Counted from the first letter of the stretch, positions 1-7,429 are shown. The stretch: DNA of 14,672 nucleotides from an uncultured Alphaproteobacteria bacterium (GCA_937919435.1 CALFRR010000148.1:1-14672), one strand, 5' to 3'. Notes: generated from the sequence alone by a model not told the origin. Program-made: numbers and translations.

Positions 1-81
1 GAGGTCGAGCGCCCCGTCGTCGTGGAACGGTGTGACGGCGATCACGAAGACGCCGGATGCGGTACTGTCGAGCAGGCTCAT
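1..81 (-). CDS. DapA-family (dihydrodipicolinate synthase / N-acetylneuraminate lyase) protein, 5' end only
   Basis: Only the first 27 codons are in the window; the gene continues past the left edge. The visible N-terminus has GVFVIAVTPF at residues 10-19 followed by an acidic stretch ending in DL. This is the first-strand signature (G-x-x-x-A-x-x-TPF) of class I Schiff-base aldolases of the DapA/NanA family. The ATG at 79-81 shares four bases (ATGA) with the stop of the lysR gene and has GGAGAGG upstream, so the start is secure. Members include dihydrodipicolinate synthase, N-acetylneuraminate lyase, 2-keto-3-deoxy acid aldolases and 4-hydroxy-2-oxoglutarate aldolase. The catalytic Lys and Tyr are not visible, so no substrate can be named. 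As the tail of a hydantoin operon, a catabolic lyase is more likely than a lysine-biosynthesis enzyme; that is inference. Confidence 0.8.
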   Translation of the reverse strand, partial: MSLLDSTASGVFVIAVTPFHDDGALDL

Positions 82-1049
82 GGGGACCTCTCCGAGGAGC
101 CGGCCGCGGCCGCCGTCGTCGACGGGCGGGCCGTGGGACCGGCCGGAATCCGGAACTGCCGACGCAGTTCCTCGATGAACGAGTGGACCAGCCGCGAGCG
201 CGGGACACCCTTGCGCAGCAGCAGGACCACCGTGATTTCGCACGGCGGATTGAACGGCAGCGTCACCAGATCCGGCCGCGCGTGAAACTCGGCGGTGTAG
301 GGATCGACCACCGCCACGCCGAGCCCGGCCCCGGCCAGGACCGCGGCGGTCGAGGTGTAGCGCACCTCGACCCGAGGATCATAGGTCGCGAGGTCGCGGG
401 CGAAGGCGGACCGCACCATCTGACCGATCCGCGACGCCGCCTCCAGGCCGACGGTGCGACGGCCGGCCAGATCCCGGGCGGAGATCTCCGAACGGCCGGC
501 GAGATCGGAATCCCGTCGCACCATCGCCACCATGTGGGTGCGGTGGAGCACTTCGACGTTGACGTCGAGATGATGCTCGAGCGCCAGGGCGACGCCGAGG
601 TCGGCGGATCCCTCCTTGACCGCCTCGACCACTTCGTCGAGCCGGCGGACGTCGTAGGACACCGAGACCTCCGGCCGGTCGCGCAGGAACACCTCGAGCG
701 TCCGTGGTGCCACCGTGTGGCCGAGCGGTGGGGTCGAGACGATGCGGATGCGGCCGGACTTGCCCTGCCGGATGTCGCGCGCCCTGGTCGAGAAACCGCG
801 CATGATGCCGAACAGCGGCCGCACCTCGTCGTAGAGCGCCACCGCCTCCGCCGTCGGCTCCAGCCGCCGGTGGATCCGTTCGAACAGGGTGATGCCGAGT
901 TGCCGCTCGAGCTGGCGCAGACCGTTGGAGACCGCCGGCTGGGAGATGCCGAGCTGTTCGGCGGCCTCCACCGTGGTCTCGCAACGCATCATCGCCCCGA
1001 AGATCTCGAGCAGGGCGAGGGAGATCTGCGGTTCGTCGGCGTCGCTCAT
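78..1049 (-). CDS. LysR-family transcriptional regulator
   Basis: The 323-aa product has the usual LysR length and layout. An N-terminal winged helix-turn-helix lies at about residues 10-68, with the recognition core ISQPAVSNGLRQLE at 35-48 and LFER just after. A two-lobed effector-binding domain follows (about 95-300), including the typical GLGVAVVDP turn near the end of the second lobe. The last 20 residues are rich in Ala, Thr and Ser. The ATG at 1047-1049 is preceded by GGAGG at good spacing and overlaps the racemase stop (ATGA). The gene's own stop overlaps the next start in the same way. It is therefore the eighth cistron of the operon rather than divergent from it, which is unusual for LysR genes and predicts that the regulator is made in proportion to the enzymes. 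Its likely target is the dyad overlapping the -10 box of the importer promoter (7426-7442), by inference. The effector is probably a ureide, N-carbamoyl or amino acid intermediate. Confidence 0.93.
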   Translation of the reverse strand: MSDADEPQISLALLEIFGAMMRCETTVEAAEQLGISQPAVSNGLRQLERQLGITLFERIHRRLEPTAEAVALYDEVRPLFGIMRGFSTRARDIRQGKSGRIRIVSTPPLGHTVAPRTLEVFLRDRPEVSVSYDVRRLDEVVEAVKEGSADLGVALALEHHLDVNVEVLHRTHMVAMVRRDSDLAGRSEISARDLAGRRTVGLEAASRIGQMVRSAFARDLATYDPRVEVRYTSTAAVLAGAGLGVAVVDPYTAEFHARPDLVTLPFNPPCEITVVLLLRKGVPRSRLVHSFIEELRRQFRIPAGPTARPSTTAAAAGSSERSP

Positions 1050-1714
1050 CGGGCCTCCGTGGCGAGCCGCGACAGGGCGAGGCCGACCGCCGCCTGGACA
1101 CCGTCGACCACCGGCAGACCGAGCGCGTCCTCGAGCATGGTGCGCAACGGCGACATGCCGGCGCAACCGAGCACGATCGCCCCGGCTCCGAGCCTCTTCA
1201 GACGCTCCGCCGCTTCCAGGATCGGCGCGTAGCCGACCGCCGGATCGCCGCTCTCCGCGACGGTGAGGACGCGCGACGGCGCCGCTTCGCCGGCCAGCCG
1301 GTCGATCACCCCGAGTCGGGCGAGGTTCCTGAGATGACGCGGGATCGAGCCCTCCGCCACCGCCACCACGCCGAACCGGTCGGCCAGGGTCAGCGCGGCG
1401 AGCACCGCGGCGTCCTGCTGGCCGTAGACCGGGCGCCGCGTCTCCGAACGGGTGAGGTCGAGGCCGGGCTGCGAATAGCAGCCGATGACGATCGCCGAGG
1501 CGTCGGGCCGCGCCCGGGCGAGGTCGGCGACGCGGATTCCCGCGGTGTCGACGTCGCGCTGGGTCAGGATCCCCGGCGGGCTCTCCAGGATCGTGACACA
1601 TTCGATCGCCGGGCCGCCGGGAAACCGCAGGCCCGCGACCGCCCGGTCGAGACCGGCGGTGACGGTGGTGTCGCAGTTGGGATTGACGACGAGGATCGGG
1701 CCGATCTGGGTCAT
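1046..1714 (-). CDS. Hydantoin/allantoin racemase-like protein (Asp/Glu/hydantoin racemase superfamily)
   Basis: The 222-aa product matches the cofactor-independent Asp/Glu/hydantoin racemase superfamily. It has ILVVNPNCD at residues 7-15, the first catalytic cysteine in VIGCYSQPGLD (Cys79) and the second in IVLGCAGM (Cys184). The two cysteines act as the opposing acid and base that invert the ring C5 centre. Their spacing fits hydantoin racemase (HyuE) and bacterial allantoin racemase (HpxA). In context the enzyme would convert L-5-monosubstituted hydantoins to the D form used by the hydantoinase and D-carbamoylase encoded just upstream. The ATG at 1712-1714 overlaps the hydantoinase stop as ATGA and has GGAG inside the end of that gene. 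Its stop in turn overlaps the lysR start. Hydantoin and allantoin cannot be told apart from sequence alone; aspartate or glutamate as substrate is less likely given the neighbours. Confidence 0.87.
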   Translation of the reverse strand: MTQIGPILVVNPNCDTTVTAGLDRAVAGLRFPGGPAIECVTILESPPGILTQRDVDTAGIRVADLARARPDASAIVIGCYSQPGLDLTRSETRRPVYGQQDAAVLAALTLADRFGVVAVAEGSIPRHLRNLARLGVIDRLAGEAAPSRVLTVAESGDPAVGYAPILEAAERLKRLGAGAIVLGCAGMSPLRTMLEDALGLPVVDGVQAAVGLALSRLATEAR

Positions 1715-3177
1715 GGGGCGATCTCCGCACCGAAGTTCCGGGCCGGGTCGAGCTCGGCGGCGCGATGGCCGGGCATCCCGGTGAGGTCGACCTTGGCGCG
1801 CGCGACGAAGCGGCCGCGGCCGCGTTCCGCCTTCAGTTCGCGTTCCTCGATCACCACCTCGCCGCGCGACAGCACGGTCATCGGCCAACCCGTCAGCTCG
1901 AGCCCCTCGAACGGCGTGTAGTCCATCGCGTCGTGCTGGTCGGCGAGCGACACGGTGCGGGTCGCCTTCGGATCCCAGATCGCCAGATCGGCGTCGAAAC
2001 CCGGCGCGATCGCGCCCTTCCTGGTCATCCCGAAGACCTTCGCCGCATTGGTCGAGGTCAGCGCGACGAACTGGTTGACGGTCATCCGGCCCTTGCCGAC
2101 CCCTTCCGAGAACAGCCAGGGCAGACGCATCGCGATGCCCGGCATGCCGTTGGCGATCTTCGGATAGGGCGCTTCGGCGCCGTTGAAGAACTTGCCGGTG
2201 GCGTCGGCTCGGTAGGGCGCGTGGTCGGAGGAGACGCTGGCGAAGGTGCCGGTCTGGACGTGGCGCCACAGCCCCTCCTGGTCGTCGGTGTCGCGCACCG
2301 GCGGCGAGCACATGTACTTCGCACCTTCCATCCCCGGCCGGTCGAGGTCGTGTCGGGTCAGCTGGAGGTATTGCGGGCAGGTCTCGGCGAACAGCTTCAC
2401 CCCTGCGTTGCGCTCGCGGCGGATGATCTCGGCGCCCTTCTCGGTGGAGACGTGGACGACGAACAGCGGCGCGTCGACCAGCTTGGCCAGCGCGATCGCC
2501 CGGTTGATCGCCTCCTCTTCGGCGAGGCCGGGCCGGCTGATCGCGTGATACTTCGGCGCGGTCAGGCCCTTCGCCGCGAGACGCTTGTTCATCCAGCGGA
2601 CCATGTCGTTGTTCTCGGCATGGACCATGGTCAGCGCGCCGTGCTCCTTGGCGCAGGTCAGCACGTCGAGCATGCCGCCGTCGCCGAGGTTGAGCAGGTC
2701 GTAGGTCATGAAGATCTTGAACGAGGTGATCCCCCGGGCGAACGCCCGCGGCAACTGGTCCTCGAGCACCGCCGGCGTCGGATCCGACACGATCAGATGG
2801 TACGACCAGTCGATCACCGAGTTCGGCGCGGCGCGTCCGTCGTAGATCTCGATCACCTCGTCGATCGACTGCCCGCGGTGCTGGCCGGCGAAGGGCACGA
2901 ACGAGGTGTTGCCGCCGAACGCCGCCGAGACCGAACCGGTCCAGTAGTCGTCGGCGGTCATGATCTTGCTCGAGCTCTCCTGCGCGATGTGGCAGTGGGC
3001 CTCGATACCGCCGGGCATCACCAGCCGGCCGGTCGCGTCGATCCGCGTCGCCCCGCCGTCGAGCGTCTCGGCGAGACAGACGATCCGCCCGTCGCGGATG
3101 CCGACGTCGGCCCGGAACGTGTCGGTGGCGGTGACGATGGTGCCGCCGTGGACGACGGTGTCGAAGGTGGAACTCAT
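1711..3177 (-). CDS. D-hydantoinase / dihydropyrimidinase-type cyclic amidohydrolase
   Basis: The 488-aa product is a full-length cyclic amidohydrolase with all binuclear metal ligands in place. These are HCH in PGGIEAHCHI (His61, His63), the lysine normally carboxylated in SFKIFMTY (Lys154), His186 in MVHAEN, His242 in VVHVST and Asp318 in SSDHAPY. The substrate-loop motif NGMPGI is at 343-348. These motifs place it with the dihydropyrimidinase/phenylhydantoinase group rather than dihydroorotase or classical allantoinase. It opens 5,6-dihydropyrimidines or 5-monosubstituted hydantoins to N-carbamoyl amino acids, usually with D preference, in the cytoplasm as a tetramer. The ATG at 3175-3177 has GAGG upstream. 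Its stop overlaps the racemase start, and 77 bp separate it from the carbamoylase. Reductive pyrimidine breakdown is the main alternative role. However, no dihydropyrimidine dehydrogenase is visible and the hydrolase next door carries D-carbamoylase motifs. Confidence 0.93.
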   Translation of the reverse strand: MSSTFDTVVHGGTIVTATDTFRADVGIRDGRIVCLAETLDGGATRIDATGRLVMPGGIEAHCHIAQESSSKIMTADDYWTGSVSAAFGGNTSFVPFAGQHRGQSIDEVIEIYDGRAAPNSVIDWSYHLIVSDPTPAVLEDQLPRAFARGITSFKIFMTYDLLNLGDGGMLDVLTCAKEHGALTMVHAENNDMVRWMNKRLAAKGLTAPKYHAISRPGLAEEEAINRAIALAKLVDAPLFVVHVSTEKGAEIIRRERNAGVKLFAETCPQYLQLTRHDLDRPGMEGAKYMCSPPVRDTDDQEGLWRHVQTGTFASVSSDHAPYRADATGKFFNGAEAPYPKIANGMPGIAMRLPWLFSEGVGKGRMTVNQFVALTSTNAAKVFGMTRKGAIAPGFDADLAIWDPKATRTVSLADQHDAMDYTPFEGLELTGWPMTVLSRGEVVIEERELKAERGRGRFVARAKVDLTGMPGHRAAELDPARNFGAEIAP

Positions 3178-3223
3178 GGCAGACCTCGTGCGATGCGCTC
3201 GTGCGGCGCGGATCGTGGAGGGA

Positions 3224-3247
3224 CGTCCCCGGGCGTCCCCGGGGACG
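3224..3247. repeat. Tandem CGTCCCCGGG repeat and 14-bp perfect palindrome between carbamoylase and hydantoinase genes
   Basis: The 77-bp intercistronic gap holds two adjacent copies of CGTCCCCGGG (3224-3233 and 3234-3243). The second copy continues into the perfect palindrome CGTCCCCGGGGACG (3234-3247). No T-tract follows on the minus strand, so it is not a convincing terminator. It could be an mRNA structure that tunes expression of the downstream half of the operon, or a chance product of high GC content. Confidence 0.45.
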
Positions 3248-3254
3248 GGCGGGA

Positions 3255-4181
3255 TCAGACCTCGACGACCACGCCGGTCTGCGAGGTGATGCGGCCGTAG
3301 TGTTCGATCCGGCGGTGGCGGGCGAAGTCGAACACCGTCGCCTTGCCGAAGGCGCAACGCGAGAAGTCGCATTCGGCGGTGATCAGCTCGTCCTCCTCGG
3401 TGACGGCGCGGGCGATGACGAAGCCGTCGGGATCGACGATCAGCGAGCCGCCGATCAGCGGATGGCCGTCCTCGACGCCGGCCTTGGCGATCGAGGCGAC
3501 ATAGGTCGAGTTCTGATAGGCGCCGGCGACCACCGACAGTTCGGAATGGAACAGCCGCTTGGGCAGATCCTCGGCCCCCTTCTGGCTGTTCACCGACGGG
3601 GTGTTGTAGCCGATGGTGACCAGCTCGACGCCCTGCAGGCCGAGACAGCGGAAGGTCTCCGGCCAACGGCGGTCGTTGCAGATCGCCATGCCCATCACCA
3701 CGCCCTCGTTGCGCCACACCGGGAAGCCGAGGTCGCCGGGCAGGAAGTAGCGCTTCTCGAGGTGCTGGTGGGTGCGCTCGGTGTCGTACTCGACGTGGCC
3801 CGGCAGATGGATCTTGCGATACTTGCCGACGATCTCGCCCTTCCGGTCGGTCAGGATCGAGGTGTTGTAGTGCTCGCCCTCGGGGGTCAGTTCGGCATAG
3901 CCGAAGGTGATGGCGATGCCGAGGTCGCGGGCGCGGGCGAACAGCGGCGCGGTGGCGGCGTTGGGCATCGCCGTCTCGAACCAGTGATCGAAGGCCGAGC
4001 GGTCCTCCGACCACCAGCGCGGAAAGAAGGTGGTCAGCGCCAGCTCGGGGTAGACGAGCATCTCGACGCCGCGCCCGGCGGCCTCGTTCATGAGTTCGAT
4101 CATCCGGGCGACGACGGCGGTACGGTCGTCCGCCTTCTGGATCGCGCCCAGTTGGGCGCCACCGACGACGAGCTTGGTCAT
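3255..4181 (-). CDS. N-carbamoyl-D-amino acid amidohydrolase (D-carbamoylase)
   Basis: The 308-aa product is a nitrilase-superfamily (CN hydrolase) enzyme close in motif content to the Agrobacterium D-carbamoylase. The Glu-Lys-Cys triad is visible: Glu46 in VYPELALTTFFPRW, Lys123 in KYRKIHLPGH and Cys168 in AICNDRRWPET. The two arginines after the nucleophile (Arg171, Arg172), which in known D-carbamoylases hold the substrate carboxylate, are kept. So are QHLEKRYF and the histidine before the SxxxAGxYQN segment (His212). The enzyme hydrolyses N-carbamoyl-D-amino acids to D-amino acid, CO2 and NH3 in the cytoplasm, the last step of the hydantoinase pathway. The ATG at 4179-4181 has AAGGAAGG upstream, 28 bp past the permease stop. 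Beta-ureidopropionase is the alternative, but the dense match to D-carbamoylase motifs makes that less likely. Confidence 0.92.
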   Translation of the reverse strand: MTKLVVGGAQLGAIQKADDRTAVVARMIELMNEAAGRGVEMLVYPELALTTFFPRWWSEDRSAFDHWFETAMPNAATAPLFARARDLGIAITFGYAELTPEGEHYNTSILTDRKGEIVGKYRKIHLPGHVEYDTERTHQHLEKRYFLPGDLGFPVWRNEGVVMGMAICNDRRWPETFRCLGLQGVELVTIGYNTPSVNSQKGAEDLPKRLFHSELSVVAGAYQNSTYVASIAKAGVEDGHPLIGGSLIVDPDGFVIARAVTEEDELITAECDFSRCAFGKATVFDFARHRRIEHYGRITSQTGVVVEV

Positions 4182-4209
4182 GTCTGCCTTCCTTGTGACA
4201 ACGGCGGCT

Positions 4210-4875
4210 TCAGGCCGCGAGCCGGCGTTGGAACCGGCCGACGAGCCGGACGAGCGGCCATAGGAGAACGAGGTAGATCGTCGCGGCGAGCACCAGCGGC
4301 GAAGCGTTGTAGGTGAGCGAGCGGGCCATGCCGGCGGCGTAGAGCAACTCGCCGAGCGACACGACCGAGGCGATCGAGGTCAGCTTGACCACTTCGATCG
4401 TGTTGGAGAGGAGGTCGGGCAGGACGTTGCGCACCGCCTGCGGCAGCACCACCCAGGCGAGCGTCTGGACCTGCGACAGGCCGGTCGAGCGCGCCGCCTC
4501 CCATTGTCCCCGCCCGATCGACTGGATGCCGGCCCGGTAGACCTCGGCGAAATAGGCCGAGTTGTTGAGCATGAAGGCGATCACCACGGCGGCGAACGGG
4601 GTCAGCCGGACCCCGGCGAAGGGGAGGCCGGAATAGACGAAGATCAGCAGCACCAGCGGCGGCAGCGCCCGGAAGATCTCGACGAACACGAGGCTCGGCC
4701 AGGCGATCGCCCGCCGCTTCGACAGCGTCGCCAGCGCCAGCAGCAGCCCGCCGACGAGACCGAGCGGGATCACCGCGGCGCACAGCTCGGCACTGACCAG
4801 GAGGCCGGCCATCAGCAGCGGCAGCGCCTTGGCCATGATCTCGAAGTTCAGGAACTGGTCGAGGACGGTCTGCAT
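4210..4875 (-). CDS. ABC transporter permease, polar amino acid type (second permease)
   Basis: The 221-aa product is an inner-membrane permease of the HisM/GlnP type. It begins with a hydrophobic helix (about residues 17-50), then the FRALPPLVLLIFVYSGLP segment typical of this family (68-85). The cytoplasmic EAA loop at 126-148 (EAARSTGL...LPQAVRN) contacts the ATPase. Four or five membrane spans are visible, the usual number for this short type. The ATG lies four bases after the stop of the first permease, so the two are surely co-translated, probably as a heterodimer. Substrate is set mainly by the binding protein. Operon position points to hydantoins, N-carbamoyl amino acids or amino acids. 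Confidence 0.92.
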   Translation of the reverse strand: MQTVLDQFLNFEIMAKALPLLMAGLLVSAELCAAVIPLGLVGGLLLALATLSKRRAIAWPSLVFVEIFRALPPLVLLIFVYSGLPFAGVRLTPFAAVVIAFMLNNSAYFAEVYRAGIQSIGRGQWEAARSTGLSQVQTLAWVVLPQAVRNVLPDLLSNTIEVVKLTSIASVVSLGELLYAAGMARSLTYNASPLVLAATIYLVLLWPLVRLVGRFQRRLAA

Positions 4876-4879
4876 CGGC

Positions 4880-5587
4880 TCAGGCCTTCTTCCAGGCGAA
4901 GCGCCGCTCGAGCAGGCGGGCGAGGACGACGAACGGCAGGAAGACGATCAGGTAGGCGATCGCCGCCATCGTCAGAGGGGTGGCCGAGGCCGAGAAGCTC
5001 TGTGCCGTGGTCGCCGCCGAGAGGATCTCGGAGACCCCGATCACCGAGCCGAGCGCCGTCATCTTGGTGATCGCCAGCGCCCGGTTGACCAGCGGCGGCA
5101 GGGCGAGCCGCACCGCCTGCGGCAGCGCGATGTGCAGCAGAGTGGTGGTGAAGCCGAGCCCGGTCGCCCGTCCCGCCTCCCACTGGCCCTTGTCGATCGC
5201 GGTGAAGCCGGCCCAGAAGATCTCTTCGGCGAAGGCGGAGAGCGTCCCGGACAGCACCAGGAACAGCACCATCGGTCCGGACAGGCGGATGCCGACGCTC
5301 GGCAGGCCGAAATAGAAGATCAGGATCACCACCAGCGGCGGCAGCGCCCGACCGACGTCGGCCCAGGCGACGATCAGCAGATCGAAGAGCCGGATCCGCC
5401 GCACCCGGAGACAGGCGAGGAACAGACCGAGGGCGATCCCGGCGACGATCGTCGCGGCCCCGATGCCGATCGTCACCAGCGTGCCGGAGGCGAGATCGGG
5501 CAGATAGCGGACGATCACCGTCGGGTTGAAGAAGGTGTCGAGGAACCGGTCGAGACCGGAGAGCGGCGCGGCGACGGGGGTGGCCAT
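4880..5587 (-). CDS. ABC transporter permease, polar amino acid type (first permease)
   Basis: From the ATG at 5585-5587 the product has 235 aa and is a second HisQ/GlnP-type inner-membrane permease. It has the family segment GRALPPLVVILIFYFGLP (about 79-96) and an EAA loop at about 137-159 (EAGRATGL...LPQAVRL). About five hydrophobic spans can be seen. I chose this ATG because GGTGA sits five bases ahead of it. A GTG three codons upstream (5594-5596) would instead overlap the ATPase stop as GTGA and is a reasonable alternative. It pairs with the next permease, which starts after a four-base gap. Sequence similarity between the two permeases is confined to the family core, consistent with an old duplication. 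Confidence 0.9.
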   Translation of the reverse strand: MATPVAAPLSGLDRFLDTFFNPTVIVRYLPDLASGTLVTIGIGAATIVAGIALGLFLACLRVRRIRLFDLLIVAWADVGRALPPLVVILIFYFGLPSVGIRLSGPMVLFLVLSGTLSAFAEEIFWAGFTAIDKGQWEAGRATGLGFTTTLLHIALPQAVRLALPPLVNRALAITKMTALGSVIGVSEILSAATTAQSFSASATPLTMAAIAYLIVFLPFVVLARLLERRFAWKKA

Positions 5588-5592
5588 CGCCG

Positions 5593-6339
5593 TCACCCCG
5601 ACACGCGCGAGAGGAAGGCGCGGGTGCGTTCGGCCTTCGGAGCGCCGAAGATCTCGTCCGGGCTGCCCTCCTCGACCACCACGCCGCCGTCCATGAACAC
5701 CACCCGGTCGGCCGCCTCGCGGGCGAAGCCCATCTCGTGGCTGACCACCAGCATGGTCATGCCGGCGTCCTTCAGGTCCTTCATCACCTTCAGCACCGAG
5801 CCGACCAGCTCCGGATCGAGCGCGGAGGTCGGCTCGTCGAACAGCATCACCTTGGGATCGAGGGCCAGCGCCCGGGCGATCGCCACCCGCTGCTGCTGAC
5901 CGCCGGAGAGTTCCGCCGGCCAGGCCTCCGCCTTGTGGGCGAGACCGACCAGCTGCAGCATCTCCATCGACTTGGCCTTCGCCTCGGCCGCCGGCCGCTT
6001 CAGCGCCTTGCGCTGGGCGAGCATGACGTTTCCGACGACCGTCATGTGCGGATAGAGATTGAAGTTCTGGAAGACCATGCCGATCTCCAGCCGCAGCCGG
6101 TCGAGATCGCGGCTGCTGCCGGTGCAGATGTTGCGCCCGGCGAGCAGCACGTCGCCGGCGGTCGGCTCCTCGAGCCGGTTGCAGCAGCGCAGCATGGTGC
6201 TCTTGCCCGAGCCCGACGGACCGATCACGAACACCAGTTCGCCACGGGCGACCCGGAGATCGACGCCGCGCAGCACGACGTTGTCGCCGTAGCGCTTTTC
6301 CAGCGCGACGATCTCGAGCATCGGGCGATTGGGCGACAT
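5593..6339 (-). CDS. ABC transporter ATP-binding protein, polar amino acid type (GlnQ/HisP-like)
   Basis: From the ATG at 6337-6339 the product has 248 aa, the normal size for GlnQ-type ATPases. All nucleotide-binding motifs are present: Walker A GPSGSGKST (40-48), the Q-loop FQNFNLYPHMT (90-100), signature LSGGQQQR (144-151), Walker B VMLFDEPTSALD (164-175) and the switch histidine in VSHEMGFA (His201). The FNLYPHMT and CCNRLEEPTAG stretches are typical of amino-acid importers. An upstream GTG at 6408 would add 23 residues rich in Pro and Ala unlike the family, so I rejected it. The Shine-Dalgarno for the chosen ATG is weak (GGATC). The gene is separated from the binding-protein gene by 88 bp containing a strong hairpin and followed closely by the permeases. 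Confidence 0.94.
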   Translation of the reverse strand: MSPNRPMLEIVALEKRYGDNVVLRGVDLRVARGELVFVIGPSGSGKSTMLRCCNRLEEPTAGDVLLAGRNICTGSSRDLDRLRLEIGMVFQNFNLYPHMTVVGNVMLAQRKALKRPAAEAKAKSMEMLQLVGLAHKAEAWPAELSGGQQQRVAIARALALDPKVMLFDEPTSALDPELVGSVLKVMKDLKDAGMTMLVVSHEMGFAREAADRVVFMDGGVVVEEGSPDEIFGAPKAERTRAFLSRVSG

Positions 6340-6393
6340 CGGCGGATCCGTCTCGGTCTGGGGAAAGATGAGGGCGCCCGGGGCGGCGCCGGA

Positions 6394-6416
6394 CGGGGCG
6401 GGGAGCACCCGCCCCG
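6394..6416. promoter_or_regulatory. GC-rich hairpin between binding-protein and ATPase genes
   Basis: A 9-bp perfect stem (CGGGGCGGG at 6394-6402 and CCCGCCCCG at 6408-6416) with a five-base loop lies 12 bp past the stop of the binding-protein gene. No T-run follows on the minus strand. In ABC operons a hairpin at this place typically protects the 3' end of the binding-protein message or slows read-through, giving an excess of binding protein over membrane components. That role is inferred from position. Confidence 0.6.
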
Positions 6417-6427
6417 GGATGCGACGA

Positions 6428-7282
6428 TCAGAGGTTCTTGCAGGACGGCTGATGGTCGTCCTCGACGTAGCCGGGGAAGCCGGGCACGCCGTAGCCCTTG
6501 GTCGGGGTGACGATGGTGGTGCCGGGGGTCGGAGTGACGCCGAACCACTTCTGCGAGAGCTTGGCCATCGAGCCGTCGAGCTTCAGGCATTCCATCGCCT
6601 TGTCGACCGCGTTGCGGCCGGCGACGTCGTCCTTGCGGAAGGCGAGCGACCAGACGAGGCCGGTCTCGTATTCGTAGGAGAGCTTGACCCGCGGGTTCTG
6701 CTTGGCCGCCCAGGCGGAGGTGGTGGCGCCGGACAGCGCCGCGTCGGCGCGGCCCGAGGCGACCGCATCGACCGCGTCGGAGTTGGTGCCGTAGCTCTCG
6801 ACCTTCCAGCCGTATTCGGCGGCGCGATCGCGCAGGAAGCTGTCGTAGGCGGAGCCTTTGTTGACCGCCAGCGTCTTGCCCTTGAAGTCCTCGAGCTTCT
6901 TGAACTCCGGCGCGTTGGCCGGCACCACGAAGCGGAAGTTGGTGTCCATGAAGCCTTCCGAGAACAGCAGGTTCTCGGCGCGTTCCTTGTTGACCGTCAC
7001 CGGCGCGGCGAGGAAGTCGAAGGTGCCGGCCTGCAGCGCCGGGATCAGTCCGGAGAACTGGGCGGCGGTGATCGTCACCTTGCGGCCGAGACGCTCGCCG
7101 ATCAGGTTGGCGAGATCGACGTTGAAGCCCTCGACGGTGCCCGACAGGGTCGGCATCGCGTGCGGGGCGAAGGTCCCGTCGAGCGCCACCTTGAGATCGG
7201 CGGCCGACGCGGCGCCGACCATGAGGATCGAGGCGAAGAGTCCGGCGCCGAGGCCGTTACGAGCGTTCGCAGAAACGAGCAT
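6428..7282 (-). CDS. Periplasmic amino-acid-type solute-binding protein of the ABC importer
   Basis: The 284-aa product is a family 3 extracellular binding protein (SBP_bac_3). A signal peptide is clear: a short basic start, a hydrophobic core at about 11-24 and a cleavage site after AASA (27/28). The mature protein opens with ADLKVALDGTFAP and has GFNVDLANLIGERLG (52-66), the typical domain 1 entry, and the hinge region around GKTLAVNKGSAYD (135-147). Two cysteines (232 and 281) could form a disulphide. The last 30 residues extend past the usual KWFG end with a Gly/Pro-rich tail. The ATG at 7280-7282 is preceded by GGAGGATAC, a strong ribosome site; the upstream extension of the frame shows no gene-like sequence. 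It is the first gene of the nine-gene run and defines what is imported. Lysine/arginine or opine ligands cannot be ruled out. Confidence 0.93.
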   Translation of the reverse strand: MLVSANARNGLGAGLFASILMVGAASAADLKVALDGTFAPHAMPTLSGTVEGFNVDLANLIGERLGRKVTITAAQFSGLIPALQAGTFDFLAAPVTVNKERAENLLFSEGFMDTNFRFVVPANAPEFKKLEDFKGKTLAVNKGSAYDSFLRDRAAEYGWKVESYGTNSDAVDAVASGRADAALSGATTSAWAAKQNPRVKLSYEYETGLVWSLAFRKDDVAGRNAVDKAMECLKLDGSMAKLSQKWFGVTPTPGTTIVTPTKGYGVPGFPGYVEDDHQPSCKNL

Positions 7283-7423
7283 GTATCCTCCATCCGGAAC
7301 CCCGCCACGATCGTGTTTGAAGCGAACGAAGGCGGGTAGTCGTGGCGCCGATGCGGCGATGTACTCATCATCGGTTCGGCTCGGCATCGGTTCAATCATG
7401 AACTGGATATCGACATGACTTCT

Positions 7424-7429
7424 ATTATA
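7424..7429 (-). promoter_or_regulatory. Candidate -10 box of the importer/hydantoin operon
   Basis: The minus strand reads TATAAT here, a perfect sigma-70 -10 hexamer in an otherwise GC-rich region, about 142 bp ahead of the binding-protein start. The position 16-17 bp upstream reads GTCTAA or CGTCTA, a poor -35. This would fit a promoter that needs an activator. It would give a 5' leader of about 135 nt. Confidence 0.55.

Noticed and set aside
1765..3300. Long open frame of 511 codons on the plus strand, opposite the hydantoinase gene
   Set aside because: It mirrors the codon bias of the minus-strand gene, is rich in Arg, Gly and His with no recognisable domain, and the minus strand has intact catalytic motifs.
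6340..6408. Longer ATPase with a GTG start at 6408
   Set aside because: The extra 23 residues do not occur in this family and the start would lie inside the hairpin; the ATG at 6339 gives the standard length.
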